Assembly: GCA_963790405.1 (NCBI GenBank) | Contig: CAWBOJ010000003.1 | Coordinates: 310,001 to 374,000, forward strand | Length of the DNA stretch: 64,000 nt | Source of the DNA: JBGSMX01 sp963790405 | GTDB taxonomy: Bacteria; Actinomycetota; Coriobacteriia; Anaerosomatales; JAGXFU01 | Reading direction: 5' to 3' | In this document: piece after piece, positions 27,404 through 36,900 of the stretch | Position numbering within the stretch: the stretch's first letter is position 1 | How the letters are laid out: each line of letters starts with the position of its first letter | The notes under the pieces: model-generated | Seen by the model: the letters and a program-made list of their open reading frames with translations, nothing else | Told to the model about the DNA's origin: nothing | Database searches by the model: none | Program-made: the position numbers and the translations under genes

Positions 27404-27814
27404 CTATTCGTCTTCGAACAGGTATCCAGCGTCGAAGAGGCCGGGATCGTCGGCGAGCGCGCGTACAACCTGCTCGGGGTCGCGGTCTCCGATGTCGATG
27501 ACGTACGTTCCCTCGCCGGTATCGTTGACTGTTACCGAGGACAGGCCGTTGCGGCCAAGCACTTCGTCGATAGAGGACTCGGGACGCACCCATACGCTCA
27601 CGACGCCCTGAGCGGTGTCGAGTCCTTCGACGGACTCGATGACTCCTCCGGCGGACGTCCCTTCTGCAGCTGTTTCGGTAGAACACGAACGCCAAAACAC
27701 AAGGATGAGAATCACTATGACGAGCGACAAGCCGATCGTCGCGAACACTGCATAGGGTGAGCGATTCTCGGCCTGCTCGTCTTGCGGAGCAAGTAGACGT
27801 TCGTCTGTGTCCAT
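27404..27814 (-). CDS. single-pass membrane protein, unknown
   Basis: 136 residues from ATG 27814 (GGAGGCGGG just upstream; the frame can be extended to 27838 without benefit). TM segment VFATIGLSLVIVILILVFWR follows a cytosolic N-terminus of about 25 residues; a Cys follows the TM. The outside domain of about 85 residues has VSVWVRPESSIDEVLGRNGL and DPEQVVRALADDPGLFDAGY. No family is recognised; the small alpha/beta outer domain could be a sensor or SPOR-like fold. Convergent with the hydrogenase protease. Confidence 0.7.
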   Translation of the reverse strand: MDTDERLLAPQDEQAENRSPYAVFATIGLSLVIVILILVFWRSCSTETAAEGTSAGGVIESVEGLDTAQGVVSVWVRPESSIDEVLGRNGLSSVTVNDTGEGTYVIDIGDRDPEQVVRALADDPGLFDAGYLFEDE

Positions 27815-28000
27815 CCCGCCTCCATCGATGCCGCCCACCTCGCGCTGCGAGGTCCCCGATCACTCTGGCTTCAACGCAGCACGAGTATAGCGAAGACGTG
27901 CCACCGTGACCTGATTTGTGGAAGTCGGCGTGTTTTCTTGGGGCGTCGCTCGTCTTTCGGGGGTTGCGGTGGTTGAGGAGTTCGTGATTGCGTGAACAGG

Positions 28001-28031
28001 ATAAGTTGACACGACACTGCACAATAAGTTG
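28001..28031 (+). promoter_or_regulatory. direct repeat and possible promoter upstream of the DCCP gene
   Basis: ATAAGTTG occurs at 28001-28008 and again at 28024-28031 in the 267-bp gap before the reductase gene. The first copy overlaps a perfect -35 TTGACA (28006-28011) but no good -10 stands at 16-18 bp. The repeat spacing of 23 bp is close to two helical turns, compatible with an activator or repressor site. Confidence 0.35.
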
Positions 28032-28081
28032 TAGTGATGCACTAACGACTCTGTCCGACGCATGAAGAGGAGACAAGCACC

Positions 28082-29362
28082 ATGAGTGACGCTGCGACCG
28101 AGTACGGACAGCTATGGGAGGATCTCGGACTCAATCTGCGCGCACACTGTGCGCTACTCGACGCCATCGGGCCCATGTACGCGGATGCGTATCTGAGCCA
28201 GGTGAATCGCCCCGAAGGGATGCAGTACTTCGATTTCGTGGTGAGCGAGATCCACGGACTGCGCATCAAGGAACTCGACGATTTCCGCAAGGAGGGCAAC
28301 AAGGTCGTCGGCACGTTTTGCCTCTACGTGCCCGAGGAGATCATTCGCGCTCACGGAGCGTGGTCGGTGGGCTTGTGCGCCGGCGCGGAGTTCGCCTACG
28401 ACGAGGTCGAGCGCATCATGCCTCGCAACACATGTTCGCTGATCAAGTCGTTCATGGGCTTCAAGCTCGGCAAGGTGTGCCCCTACATCGAGGAGTCGGA
28501 CCTCGTCATCGGCGAGGCGACGTGTGACGGGAAGAAGAAGGCGTACGAGCTGCTCGCCGAACTCCACAACGTTTGGGTGATGGAGCTGCCCCAGATGAAG
28601 CGGGAGCGGGACAAGGATTTCTGGCGCGTAGAGATTCGCGAGCTCATCGGCAAGATGGAAGAACTCACGGGCAACGTGATGACCGTCGAATCGTTGCGCG
28701 CTTCGATCAAAGAGGTCAACGACAAGCGTCGCGCGTTGCAGCGTATCGCCGCAACGCGGGCGGCCGATCCGGTGCCGATCAGTGGCAAGGACGCGCTTCT
28801 AGCTACTCAGGTCGCCTTCTACGATGATGTGCCGCGTTTCACGCAGATGGTGAACAAGATTGCTGATGAGATTGAGGCACGTGTAGAGGCGGGCGAGGGT
28901 GCGGCGCCTAAGGGTGCGAAGCGCATCCTGGTTACCGGCACCCCGATGGCCGTCCCGAACTGGAAGGTCCACGACGTCATCGAGAAAGCAGGCGGGGTCG
29001 TGGTTGGCGAGGAGATGTGCACGGGTTCTCGTTACTATGACAAGCTCGTCTCCGAGGACGCTTCAACGATCGACGAGATGATCGACGCGATCGCCGACAA
29101 GTACCTCGACATCAACTGCGCTTGCTTCACGCCCAACGAAGGCCGCTGCACGGATATCGTCAGAATGGCGCGCGATCTGAATGCCGACGGCATTCTCAAC
29201 TACTCGCTTCAGTTCTGCGGTCCCTACCAGATCGAGGCCACACAAGTAGAGCGCGCGGCCAAAGACGCCGGGATTCCACTGCTCAAGATTGATACCGACT
29301 ACTCGATGGAAGACATAGGCCAGCTTTCGACGCGGGTCGAAGCCTTCCTCGAGATGATATAG
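28082..29362 (+). CDS. double-cubane-cluster anaerobic reductase (DCCP, HgdB-like)
   Basis: A 426-residue HgdB/FldC-fold protein (2-hydroxyacyl-CoA dehydratase family). Cys positions that could hold the double-cubane [8Fe-9S] cluster are in NTCSLIKSFMGFKLGKVCPY, GEATCDGKKKAYELL, GEEMCTGSR, INCACFTPNEGRCTD and LQFCGPYQIE. There is a single subunit with no alpha/beta dehydratase pair and no CoA-transferase nearby, and the activase follows directly. That arrangement is the one described for DCCP/DCCP-R systems, which reduce small substrates with ATP-driven low-potential electrons. The natural substrate is unknown. SD GAAGAGGAG fits the ATG. Confidence 0.85.
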   Translation: MSDAATEYGQLWEDLGLNLRAHCALLDAIGPMYADAYLSQVNRPEGMQYFDFVVSEIHGLRIKELDDFRKEGNKVVGTFCLYVPEEIIRAHGAWSVGLCAGAEFAYDEVERIMPRNTCSLIKSFMGFKLGKVCPYIEESDLVIGEATCDGKKKAYELLAELHNVWVMELPQMKRERDKDFWRVEIRELIGKMEELTGNVMTVESLRASIKEVNDKRRALQRIAATRAADPVPISGKDALLATQVAFYDDVPRFTQMVNKIADEIEARVEAGEGAAPKGAKRILVTGTPMAVPNWKVHDVIEKAGGVVVGEEMCTGSRYYDKLVSEDASTIDEMIDAIADKYLDINCACFTPNEGRCTDIVRMARDLNADGILNYSLQFCGPYQIEATQVERAAKDAGIPLLKIDTDYSMEDIGQLSTRVEAFLEMI

Positions 29363-29381
29363 GGAGCGGTTGATCCGGCAC

Positions 29382-30128
29382 ATGAGGGTACTCGGCATCG
29401 ACATCGGTTCGCGGAGCGTGGACGCGGTCTGGCTCGAGCAGGGCGAGATCGTGGACAGCGTCGTCACGGACACGGGGTTCGACCCCCAGGCGTCGGTCGA
29501 GTCGATTCTGTCCCGCGGCGGCCACGATGTCGTGGTTGCTACGGGGTACGGCCGGCATGTGGCCAGGGAGATGCTCGGCTGCAGCGTCGTGACCGAGATC
29601 AAGGCGTATGCGCTTGGCGCGCACCACCTGTTTCCTGAGGCAGCAGCGGTGCTCGATATCGGCGGACAGGACACGAAGGTCATTGCATTGGGCCCAGGCG
29701 GTACCGTGTCTGACTTCGAGATGAACGACAAGTGTGCAGCGGGCACCGGCAAGTTCCTCGAGGTCATGGCGGGCGCGCTGGGCTTCACGTTGGAGGAGAT
29801 GGCGATTGCCACGCTCGCATCGGAGTCTGGCATTCAGATCTCGAGCATGTGTACCGTGTTCGCCGAGTCAGAGGTGACCGGGTTGGTCCACAGGGGTGTC
29901 GATCGCGGCAGGATCGCCCGTGGTCTGCACGAATCGGTTGTCACGCGGACCCACGGCGCATTGAAGCGAATCGGTGCGCAGGCACCGCTCGTGTTTGCGG
30001 GCGGGGTCGCGAGAAACCCTGCGATCGTGGAGTTGCTCGGCGGATCATTCGGCGCGGAGTTGTGTTTGCCTCAGGAGGCTCAGACCGTCGGGGCGCTCGG
30101 GGCGGCCCTCTCCTACGCACCAGCGTGA
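29382..30128 (+). CDS. BadF/HgdC-type ATP-dependent activase of the DCCP reductase
   Basis: 248 residues from ATG 29382 (a TTG at 29370 with AGGGAG nearby is an alternative start). ASKHA fold: MRVLGIDIGSRSVDAVWLEQ (phosphate 1), VLDIGGQDTKVIAL (phosphate 2), FAGGVARNPAIVELL (adenosine motif). The two Cys that hold the [4Fe-4S] at the dimer interface are in NDKCAAGTGKF and SSMCTVFAESEV. It would deliver electrons to the adjacent reductase with ATP hydrolysis; both genes form one operon (19-bp gap). Confidence 0.92.
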   Translation: MRVLGIDIGSRSVDAVWLEQGEIVDSVVTDTGFDPQASVESILSRGGHDVVVATGYGRHVAREMLGCSVVTEIKAYALGAHHLFPEAAAVLDIGGQDTKVIALGPGGTVSDFEMNDKCAAGTGKFLEVMAGALGFTLEEMAIATLASESGIQISSMCTVFAESEVTGLVHRGVDRGRIARGLHESVVTRTHGALKRIGAQAPLVFAGGVARNPAIVELLGGSFGAELCLPQEAQTVGALGAALSYAPA

Positions 30129-30149
30129 TGCGGACGACTGGACGAGCAC

Positions 30150-31106
30150 CTACTCGAGCGGTTCCGCTCCCGCGATGTCGCCGCCGGTTTGCCGCGCGTG
30201 ATACATCGCGAGATCGGCACGGATGAGAAGACTGTGCGCATCGTCGTGATCGTGATCGAAGAGCGCATAGCCGACGCTTGCAGTCACGCGACAGACGTTG
30301 ATCTCGTCCAGCGGCATGGGAATGCAGATGGAGTCACGGATCTTGCGGGCAGCTTGCTCGATGTCACCCGACGCCCGGAGCCTGGGCAGCACGATCACGA
30401 ACTCATCGCCACCCACGCGCGCCACGGTGTCCTCTTGCCGCACAGCGTTCAACATCCGGGCGGCGACTATCTTCAGCACGTCGTCTCCGGCGCTGTGGCC
30501 GTAGGTGTCGTTGACCGGCTTGAAGTCATCGAGATCGACGAAGAGTACGCCGAGGATGTCGTGATGACGCTGGGCACTCGAGATCGCCAACTTCAGACGG
30601 TCTTCCAGCATTGCTCGATTCGCGAGCCCGGTGAGCGGGTCGCGGAAGGCCATCTCACGCAGAGCCTTCTCGGCAGCGACGGTTTCGGTGATGTCACGTG
30701 TGATTGAGACGATCATCGGTCCGGAGTCCGTTTCGAGCCAGCGCGAGTTCACCTCGATAGGCACGTTCTTGCCGTCAGGGCGTTTCCACTCTGTAGTGAA
30801 GCGGCAGAAGCCGTCAGATTGGAGCGCAACGAGGCGCTCGACGATGGCACCGTCATCAGCAGGAGTCCAACCCCATGGCGGCATGTCCAGCATCTGCTCG
30901 GGCTCGACGCCGAGTTCGCGAGCGACGGCTTCGTTCCAGTACACCAGTGTGCCGTCGGGCCGATGGATGAGCACGCCGTCAAAGGCGTAGTCCAGAGCGG
31001 CCCTGATCAGACCCTCCATCGCATCGTGCGAGAGGTGCTCGCGCGATACCGTGTCATCGACACCAAATGTCCCGTGTCCGTCCATGTGTACAGTATCGGC
31101 AATCAC
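30150..31106 (-). CDS. PAS-GGDEF diguanylate cyclase
   Basis: 318 residues: N-terminal PAS (about 30-150; LIRAALDYAFDGVLIHRPDG, VYWNEAVARELGVEPEQML), PAC-like ISITRDITE-type tail, then GGDEF with FRDPLTGLANRAML, YGHSAGDDVLK, an RQED inhibitory site and GGDEF active site. No TM segment, so a cytosolic sensor. Convergent with the DCCP activase. It is the second c-di-GMP synthase within 6 kb. Confidence 0.92.
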   Translation of the reverse strand: MIADTVHMDGHGTFGVDDTVSREHLSHDAMEGLIRAALDYAFDGVLIHRPDGTLVYWNEAVARELGVEPEQMLDMPPWGWTPADDGAIVERLVALQSDGFCRFTTEWKRPDGKNVPIEVNSRWLETDSGPMIVSITRDITETVAAEKALREMAFRDPLTGLANRAMLEDRLKLAISSAQRHHDILGVLFVDLDDFKPVNDTYGHSAGDDVLKIVAARMLNAVRQEDTVARVGGDEFVIVLPRLRASGDIEQAARKIRDSICIPMPLDEINVCRVTASVGYALFDHDHDDAHSLLIRADLAMYHARQTGGDIAGAEPLE

Positions 31107-31178
31107 ATTGAGAAAGCTGAAATTCAGGGATGAATTGCGGATACGTTTTTTGGCTGCTCAGAGCGTATGTTTGGGGCT

Positions 31179-31742
31179 TCAGGCAAGCGCCCCAAGGGCC
31201 TCGGCGTATGTCTCGTACGTCGAGGCATCGAACAGAACCATGCGAGCTTCGACTACGTACGTGCTCGACCGGAGTGCCTGAGCAAGTGTGTCGAGGGCGA
31301 TGGGCGCGGCGCGATCGGCTGGGAAGCCGAAGATTCCGGTCGAGATACTCGGGAACGCGATGCTTCGCAGACGGTGTTCCTCGGCGAGCTGCATGCTCGA
31401 TCGGTAGGCGCGTGCGAGCAGTTCCGGTTCGCCGGAAGTGCCGCCGTGCCAGACCGGTCCGACCGCGTGGATCACGTGGCGTGCGGGTAGCCGCCCCCCG
31501 GAGGTGATGGCCGCGTGACCAGGGGTGACCTCGCCGTGGGTGCGAATCCACTCGCCACACTCGAGGGCGATCTGCGGTCCACCGGCCGCGTGGATGGCGC
31601 CACAGACCCCGCCTCCGCGTGCGAGCTGCGAGTTCGCTGCGTTGACGATCGCATCGGTTGCGACGCGGGTGACGTCGCCGTGCTCGAGGACTATCACGCG
31701 ACTGTCGCCCAGGTCGAGCTGGTCGCACCTGTGTGGTCTCAT
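31179..31742 (-). CDS. macro-domain protein (ADP-ribose binding/hydrolase)
   Basis: About 187 residues from ATG 31742 (an in-frame ATG at 31781 is the alternative). The macro domain is unmistakable: GDVTRVATDAIVNAANSQLA, GGGVCGAIHAAGG, VIHAVGPVWHGG and SIAFPSISTGIFGFPADRAA. The AIVNAAN-GGGVxGAIH pattern belongs to the YmdB/MacroD group, which removes ADP-ribose from proteins or O-acetyl-ADP-ribose. Isolated, upstream of serS on the other strand. Confidence 0.9.
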   Translation of the reverse strand: MRPHRCDQLDLGDSRVIVLEHGDVTRVATDAIVNAANSQLARGGGVCGAIHAAGGPQIALECGEWIRTHGEVTPGHAAITSGGRLPARHVIHAVGPVWHGGTSGEPELLARAYRSSMQLAEEHRLRSIAFPSISTGIFGFPADRAAPIALDTLAQALRSSTYVVEARMVLFDASTYETYAEALGALA

Positions 31743-31903
31743 GCTAACCAGGATACCGCTCGAGTCCGTCGCGTGCCTCACCGTGACAGCGTGCGAGTAG
31801 GCCTCGCGCTATACTCCTCGGCAAGTGAATTTCCACAGCTGCTGCGACTGTTGCTGGATCGTTATCGGCGCTCTTGTCGCCATCCGAGGAGGCTTTCGTT
31901 TCG

Positions 31904-33218
31904 ATGCTCGACGCCAAATACGTTCGCGACCACATCGATGACGTTCGTGCGGCACTTGCGGATCGTTGCACGGAGTGGGATGTCTCGGCATTCTCCGCGC
32001 TGGACGAGCAGCGGCGCGAGTTGATCCAGGACGTCGAAGCGCGACAGGCTCGCCGCAATGAGGCATCGAAACTGATCGGTGGCCTTATGAAGGACGGCAA
32101 GCGTGAAGAGGCCGAGCAGCTCAAGGTCGAGGTTCGCGAGATCAACGAGGCCGTCTCGGCGCTTGAGGAGCAGGCTCGGAGGCGTCGACGAGCGCGTGCG
32201 AGAGCTGTTGCTTACGGTGCCGAACATGCCGGACGAGTCCGTTCCGGTTGGCGTAGACGAGGCCGAGAACGTCGAGGTGCGGCGCTGGGGCACGCCTCGT
32301 GAGTTCGATTTCGAGCCGGTACCGCACTGGGACCTAGGTCCGCAGCTCGGTATCGTGGACTTCGAGCGCGGCGTGAAGCTTGCGAAGTCGCGCTTCGTGG
32401 TGCTCGGGCGTGACGGCGCTCGACTCAACCGCGCACTCATCAGCTTCATGCTCGACACGCACGGAGCTCGCGGTTACACCGAGTGGTCGCTGCCCGCTCT
32501 GGCTAACAGCGAGACGCTGACCGGCACGGGGCAGCTTCCCAAGTTCGAAGACGACTTGTTCAAGACCGGCGAGGGACTCTACCTGATCCCCACCGCCGAG
32601 GTGCAGCTCACGAATCTGCATCGCGACGAAGTCCTCGAAGGCGACGAGCTGCCGCTCCACTACTGTGCGTACACGCCGTGCTTCCGTGAAGAGGCCGGAA
32701 GTGCGGGGCGCGACACGCGTGGCATGATTCGCGTGCACCAGTTCGACAAAGTCGAAATGGTGAAGTTCGCGACTCCCGAGACGAGCTTCAACGAACTCGA
32801 GATGATGGTCGCGGACGCCGAGAACATCCTGCAGCTGCTCGGCCTGCCGTATCGCGTGATCGTGTTGTGCACGGGCGATATGGGCTTCTCGGCAGCGAAG
32901 ACCTACGATCTTGAGGTGTGGCTGCCGAGCTACGACGCCTACAAGGAGATCTCGAGCTGCAGCGACTGCACCGATTTCCAGGCACGGCGAGCGAGCATCA
33001 AGTACCGCAGCCCGGGCGAGTTCAAGGGTTCGCGATTGGTCCACACGCTCAACGGATCGGGGCTGGCCGTGGGGCGCACGCTCGTAGCTGTCATCGAGAA
33101 CTACCAGCAAGCAGATGGCAGCGTCGTGGTGCCCGAGGTGCTGCGTCCGTACATGGGCGGCCAGGAAGCTCATCGAGCCGGTCGGGTAGTCGCGCTCGAT
33201 GTGACAGCGGGTCGCTAG
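31904..33218 (+). pseudogene. serS: seryl-tRNA synthetase, one frameshift
   Basis: SerRS, class II. The N-terminal coiled-coil tRNA-binding arm starts MLDAKYVRDHIDDVRAALAD and runs in one frame to INEAVSALEEQAR near 32175. From there VDERVRELLLTVPNMPDESV continues in the next frame to the end (motif 2 CFREEAGSAGRDTRG, motif 3 NGSGLAVGRTLVAVIENYQ). About 437 residues, normal length. The single extra base lies in GCTCGGAGGCG. As serS is essential, this is a sequence error or a rare programmed shift, not decay. SD GAGGAGG upstream. It charges tRNA-Ser, of which three genes are in the window. Confidence 0.92.
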
Positions 33219-33584
33219 CTCGCTCGCTTGGCAATCACCATGAGCGCGCGGTCACCGTTGTCACCTTCGACGACCGACCCCTGGAGCTCGGCGTAGACCG
33301 TCTCTCCGTCGAACGTCTGCAGCTTCTCGACGAACCCTCCAATGGCCACACCGTGTTCCGTGATCGCCTTCATCCGCTCGCGCATGCCTTCTCTGGCGTC
33401 GGGGTGGACGAGGTCGGTCACCGGCTTGCCGAGGACTTGCGATGCCGAGGATGCTTTGAGCAGCTTCAAGCGCGGCCGGATTGGCATAGAGAATCGTCTC
33501 ATCGTCGTGGATGAGTATGGCGTCCGGTATCGAGTGCAATGCCGAGCGAAGGAGCAGCGGATCGTTGAGACGGTGTGGGCTCAT
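33215..33584 (-). pseudogene. small PAS-domain protein, one frameshift
   Basis: Start MSPHRLNDPLLLRSALHSIP, DAILIHDDETILYANPAALE in one frame; from about 33465 LKLLKASSASQVLGKPVTDL continues in another frame through HPDAREGMRERM and ends VIAKRAS. The union is a single PAS domain of about 122 residues without output domain. It could act as an interaction or sensory module. Stop overlaps the serS stop region by 4 bp in convergent orientation. Confidence 0.7.
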
Positions 33585-33901
33585 GGGGGATCCCTTTCGC
33601 GTGTCTGCTATGAGGGTACCCCAACTGATGCGTTCGGTCGCCGTTGGGGTGGTCGCAGCAACCGTCTACTCGGCCGCATGGCCACTCACGGGCTCCTCTC
33701 GTCATGGTGATCTGGCAATCCGTGAGCGGCCTCGGAAGCTGCAGCGCAGCAGAGTAGAATCAAACGGCTAGGGCGTTCGTGTGTTCTTGGGGGACACGGG
33801 GTCCGAAGCGTCATGCGCACAACGGGGAGGGAGCGCAACCATGAGGCTCGTGCTGTCGGGGTCACGTCGTCGATCGCTGCTGTCGGAACCGGAGAGGCGG
33901 G
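33585..33901 (+). other. 317-bp gap upstream of the giant surface protein
   Basis: No gene I can support. It has a lone -10-like TAGAAT (33751-33756) without a matching -35, and a second strong SD (GGGAGGGA, about 33825) before an ATG at 33841 in another frame from the main gene. Either the leader is long, or the surface protein starts at 33841 and a further frame change lies before 33902. No riboswitch or tRNA was recognised. Confidence 0.35.
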
Positions 33902-36900
33902 ATGCTTCGTGTGTTCGCCGTTCTGTGTCTGATCGTCGCTCTCGTTGCCATGGCCACGCTCTCGGCCTCAGCGCTCACGAACACCTCGGCGACACTCGAT
34001 ATAGGCGCGGGTGAGACGCTCTTCCTCGACGGTGTCCACACGTACACGTCCGGCGTGTACATCCATGACGGCGGAGTGCTGGGCCTTGGGACGACCAGGT
34101 CACTCACGCTGCGTGCACCGAGCATCACGCTGAGCAACGGCGGACGGATATCCGTGGCGGGGAACTACGTCGTCGATCGATGGCGGAGAGCTCGTGCTCG
34201 ATTGCGACACGTTCACCATGACCGGCGCAACGAGTGCCATCTCCGCGGCGGGGTACCCGGGCACGTCATCGTACACGAGCGGCGGCTGGGGCGGCGCCGT
34301 CACGATCAAAGCGTCGAGACTTGCGGACATGGGCGCGGGCGTCGTATCCGCAGCCGGTGCCGCTGGATACTCGGGCACGACTCAATCAGGGTTCGGCGGC
34401 AAAGGGGGAACGGTCACGGTTCGCTCCGCACGCCTGGAACTCGACGGGACTCTCGTCGACGTGAGCGGCGGCGACGCTGGAGACACCCCCGACGAGATGG
34501 CTATGGATGGCGGCGACGCCGGAGCGGCGACGCTCGCGGGCGCCCAGTACACGGCTGGGTCGACCGTCGACGCGAGCGGCGGCGAAGGCGCCGATGCGGG
34601 CGAGTCGGGTGGCGATGGTGGCGACGGCGGCACGGTCTCTGCCCGCTGGTGCACCAAGAGCGGCGTTGAGACGTACAACGTGAGCGGTGGCCACGCAGGC
34701 AACGGGGATATCCAGGATGGAGCTTCGGGAGCTGCGGGGACGACCTCCTCGGCGCTAGGCATTGATGCCCAGTACGACTCGAACCCGATCACCGTGAACG
34801 GCCAGATCACATCGACCGAGTTCTATCGCGGCTGGTGGTGGAACCACACCACGAGTGGCGTGTCGTGCGTCTCATATGTCGTGGAAGACGGCCAGGCACT
34901 CTACGTGGGCGTGCGCAACAACGACAACACGAATCAGGTCTACGACCTGTACATCGATGTGGACGGCAACGGGTCGGCTCTGCCGGATACGGACGATCTG
35001 CGGCTGTCCGCATTCTCTCCGGTGCCCGGCACGCAGTACGAATACCACGGGACCGGAGTCGGGTGGCAGATCAACACCGTGAGTGGTGGGTGGACCGCGT
35101 CGATCGGGACACAGGATATGGGGAGCGGCAACTACGACCAGGTCGTCGAGTTCCGGATCCCGTTCTCGAAGCTCGGTATCACGGCAGGCCAGGCAAGACG
35201 CCGCGCCTCGCCATCGGAGTCCACGAGCAGGCGGGGCTCACGCTCGTATGGCCGAGTTCCGGCAACTGGATGGTGCCCTCGACGTGGCCCCAGCTGACGT
35301 CGGCCGACATGTGGACGTCGTTCCAGAACACCGCGCCCGGCACGTCTCCCGGATCGTGGGGGACGTGGCTCCCCAACTGGTGGACGACGGACACGACGCC
35401 CGATTGTACGATCCCCGTGACCGATGCCATGAACGGTCTGGACGTGAGCACCGCTCAGTACCAGTACTCGATCAACGGCGGTTCGACGTGGAGCACGTGG
35501 GCGGCAGCAACGTGCACCGGCAGCGACGGGACGACATCGCAGCAGACGCTCACAGCGGCGGGAGTGCCATTCGTGAACTCCGGGACCCTGAACAAGATCC
35601 GGTTCCGGGTCACCGACATGGCCGGTCTCACGGGCACGAGCGACATCTACAATATCTGGGTGGACGGCGTGGCCCCCGGTAGCTGGACCGCATTCTCACC
35701 GACCGTGGTGAACAACACGCTGACCCCGGATTGCACGGTGAAGGTGACCGATGCCACGAGCGGGCTCGCTGTCTCCTCGGCGGAGTATCAGTACTCGATC
35801 AACGGCGGATCGAGCTGGAGTTCGTGGACGGCTGCGGGATGCACGGGCACTTCAGGCACGACGGCCCAGCAGACGCTCACGGCCAATGACGTTCCGTTCC
35901 AGCAGAACTCCACCACGCTGAACAAGATTCGTTTCCGAATCACCGACACGGCCGGCCTCACCGGCACCACCGGCATCTATACCGTGCAGATAGCCGCCCC
36001 TGTGGCGGGGCTGCCAAAGAACGGCAACATGGAAGTCGGTCTTCCCGGCCAGGTTCCGTCACTGTGGGGCGCCACGACTTTGTGGTATGTGCCCGGGTAT
36101 GGCACCTGGGAAGGAATCTGGTCGACAGATGTGTCGCTGAAGAGCACGGCGTATTGGGACGGGGCGCAGTCGGTCAGCGGCTCGGCCGTCCACACACCGA
36201 TGGGCGAACACTACTACGGCGCGATCGCGCAAATGAGCGCACTCGCGCCCGACGACTACACTGGCGTCTCGCAGATCGAACTCTACATGCGCGACATCAA
36301 CGTGGGGGAGACCGATCCGGCGAATGCCGTGAGTAGCCTCGATTGCTACGTGGCACTCGTTCTGAGCGACGGCAGTGTGACCGAGACGATGTATCTCTAT
36401 CGCTCGTCCGGTGCCGGCACGATCACCGACAACAAGACCGGCACGAGTGTGGGCGCAGATGGGCAGACGTGGAACCGATACGCGGTCACCATCCCGGGCA
36501 CGCTCAACAAGGCGAATCTGCGTGCCTCGGTGAAGTGGCAGGCGCTGGGCAATGTCGGTGTGGGATTCGTGTATCCCACGACGAACGTGCACTCCTCGTC
36601 GATCGTGGACGGCATACGAGCGGTCGATGGGGTCGCTCCCGCGTCGGCGGCAAGTGCAAGCGGCGCCTACTGGAGCTACGAGACCCTGCGTGATGTCGCG
36701 TGGACGGCGAGCGATAACGCAGAACTTGCGGCCGTGGAGTTCTGGGCGCGCAACGACAGCGGCTCGGGGTGGAGTGCCTGGGTGAAGGTCGATGAGTGTG
36801 TTGCGAGTGGGCGCACGGCATCGGGCACGCGCTCGATCTCTCTTCCGGGCGTGGGGGCCTGCGAGATCTACACGCGGGCACGCGACGTCGGGGGCAATAC

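Noticed and set aside
31800..31903. T-box leader before serS
   Set aside because: No T-box sequence, specifier loop or antiterminator/terminator pair visible.
34835..35190. N-terminal part of the long frame ending at 41149 as a separate start
   Set aside because: Before about 35195 this frame is Arg-rich shadow; the real protein is in the neighbouring frame there.
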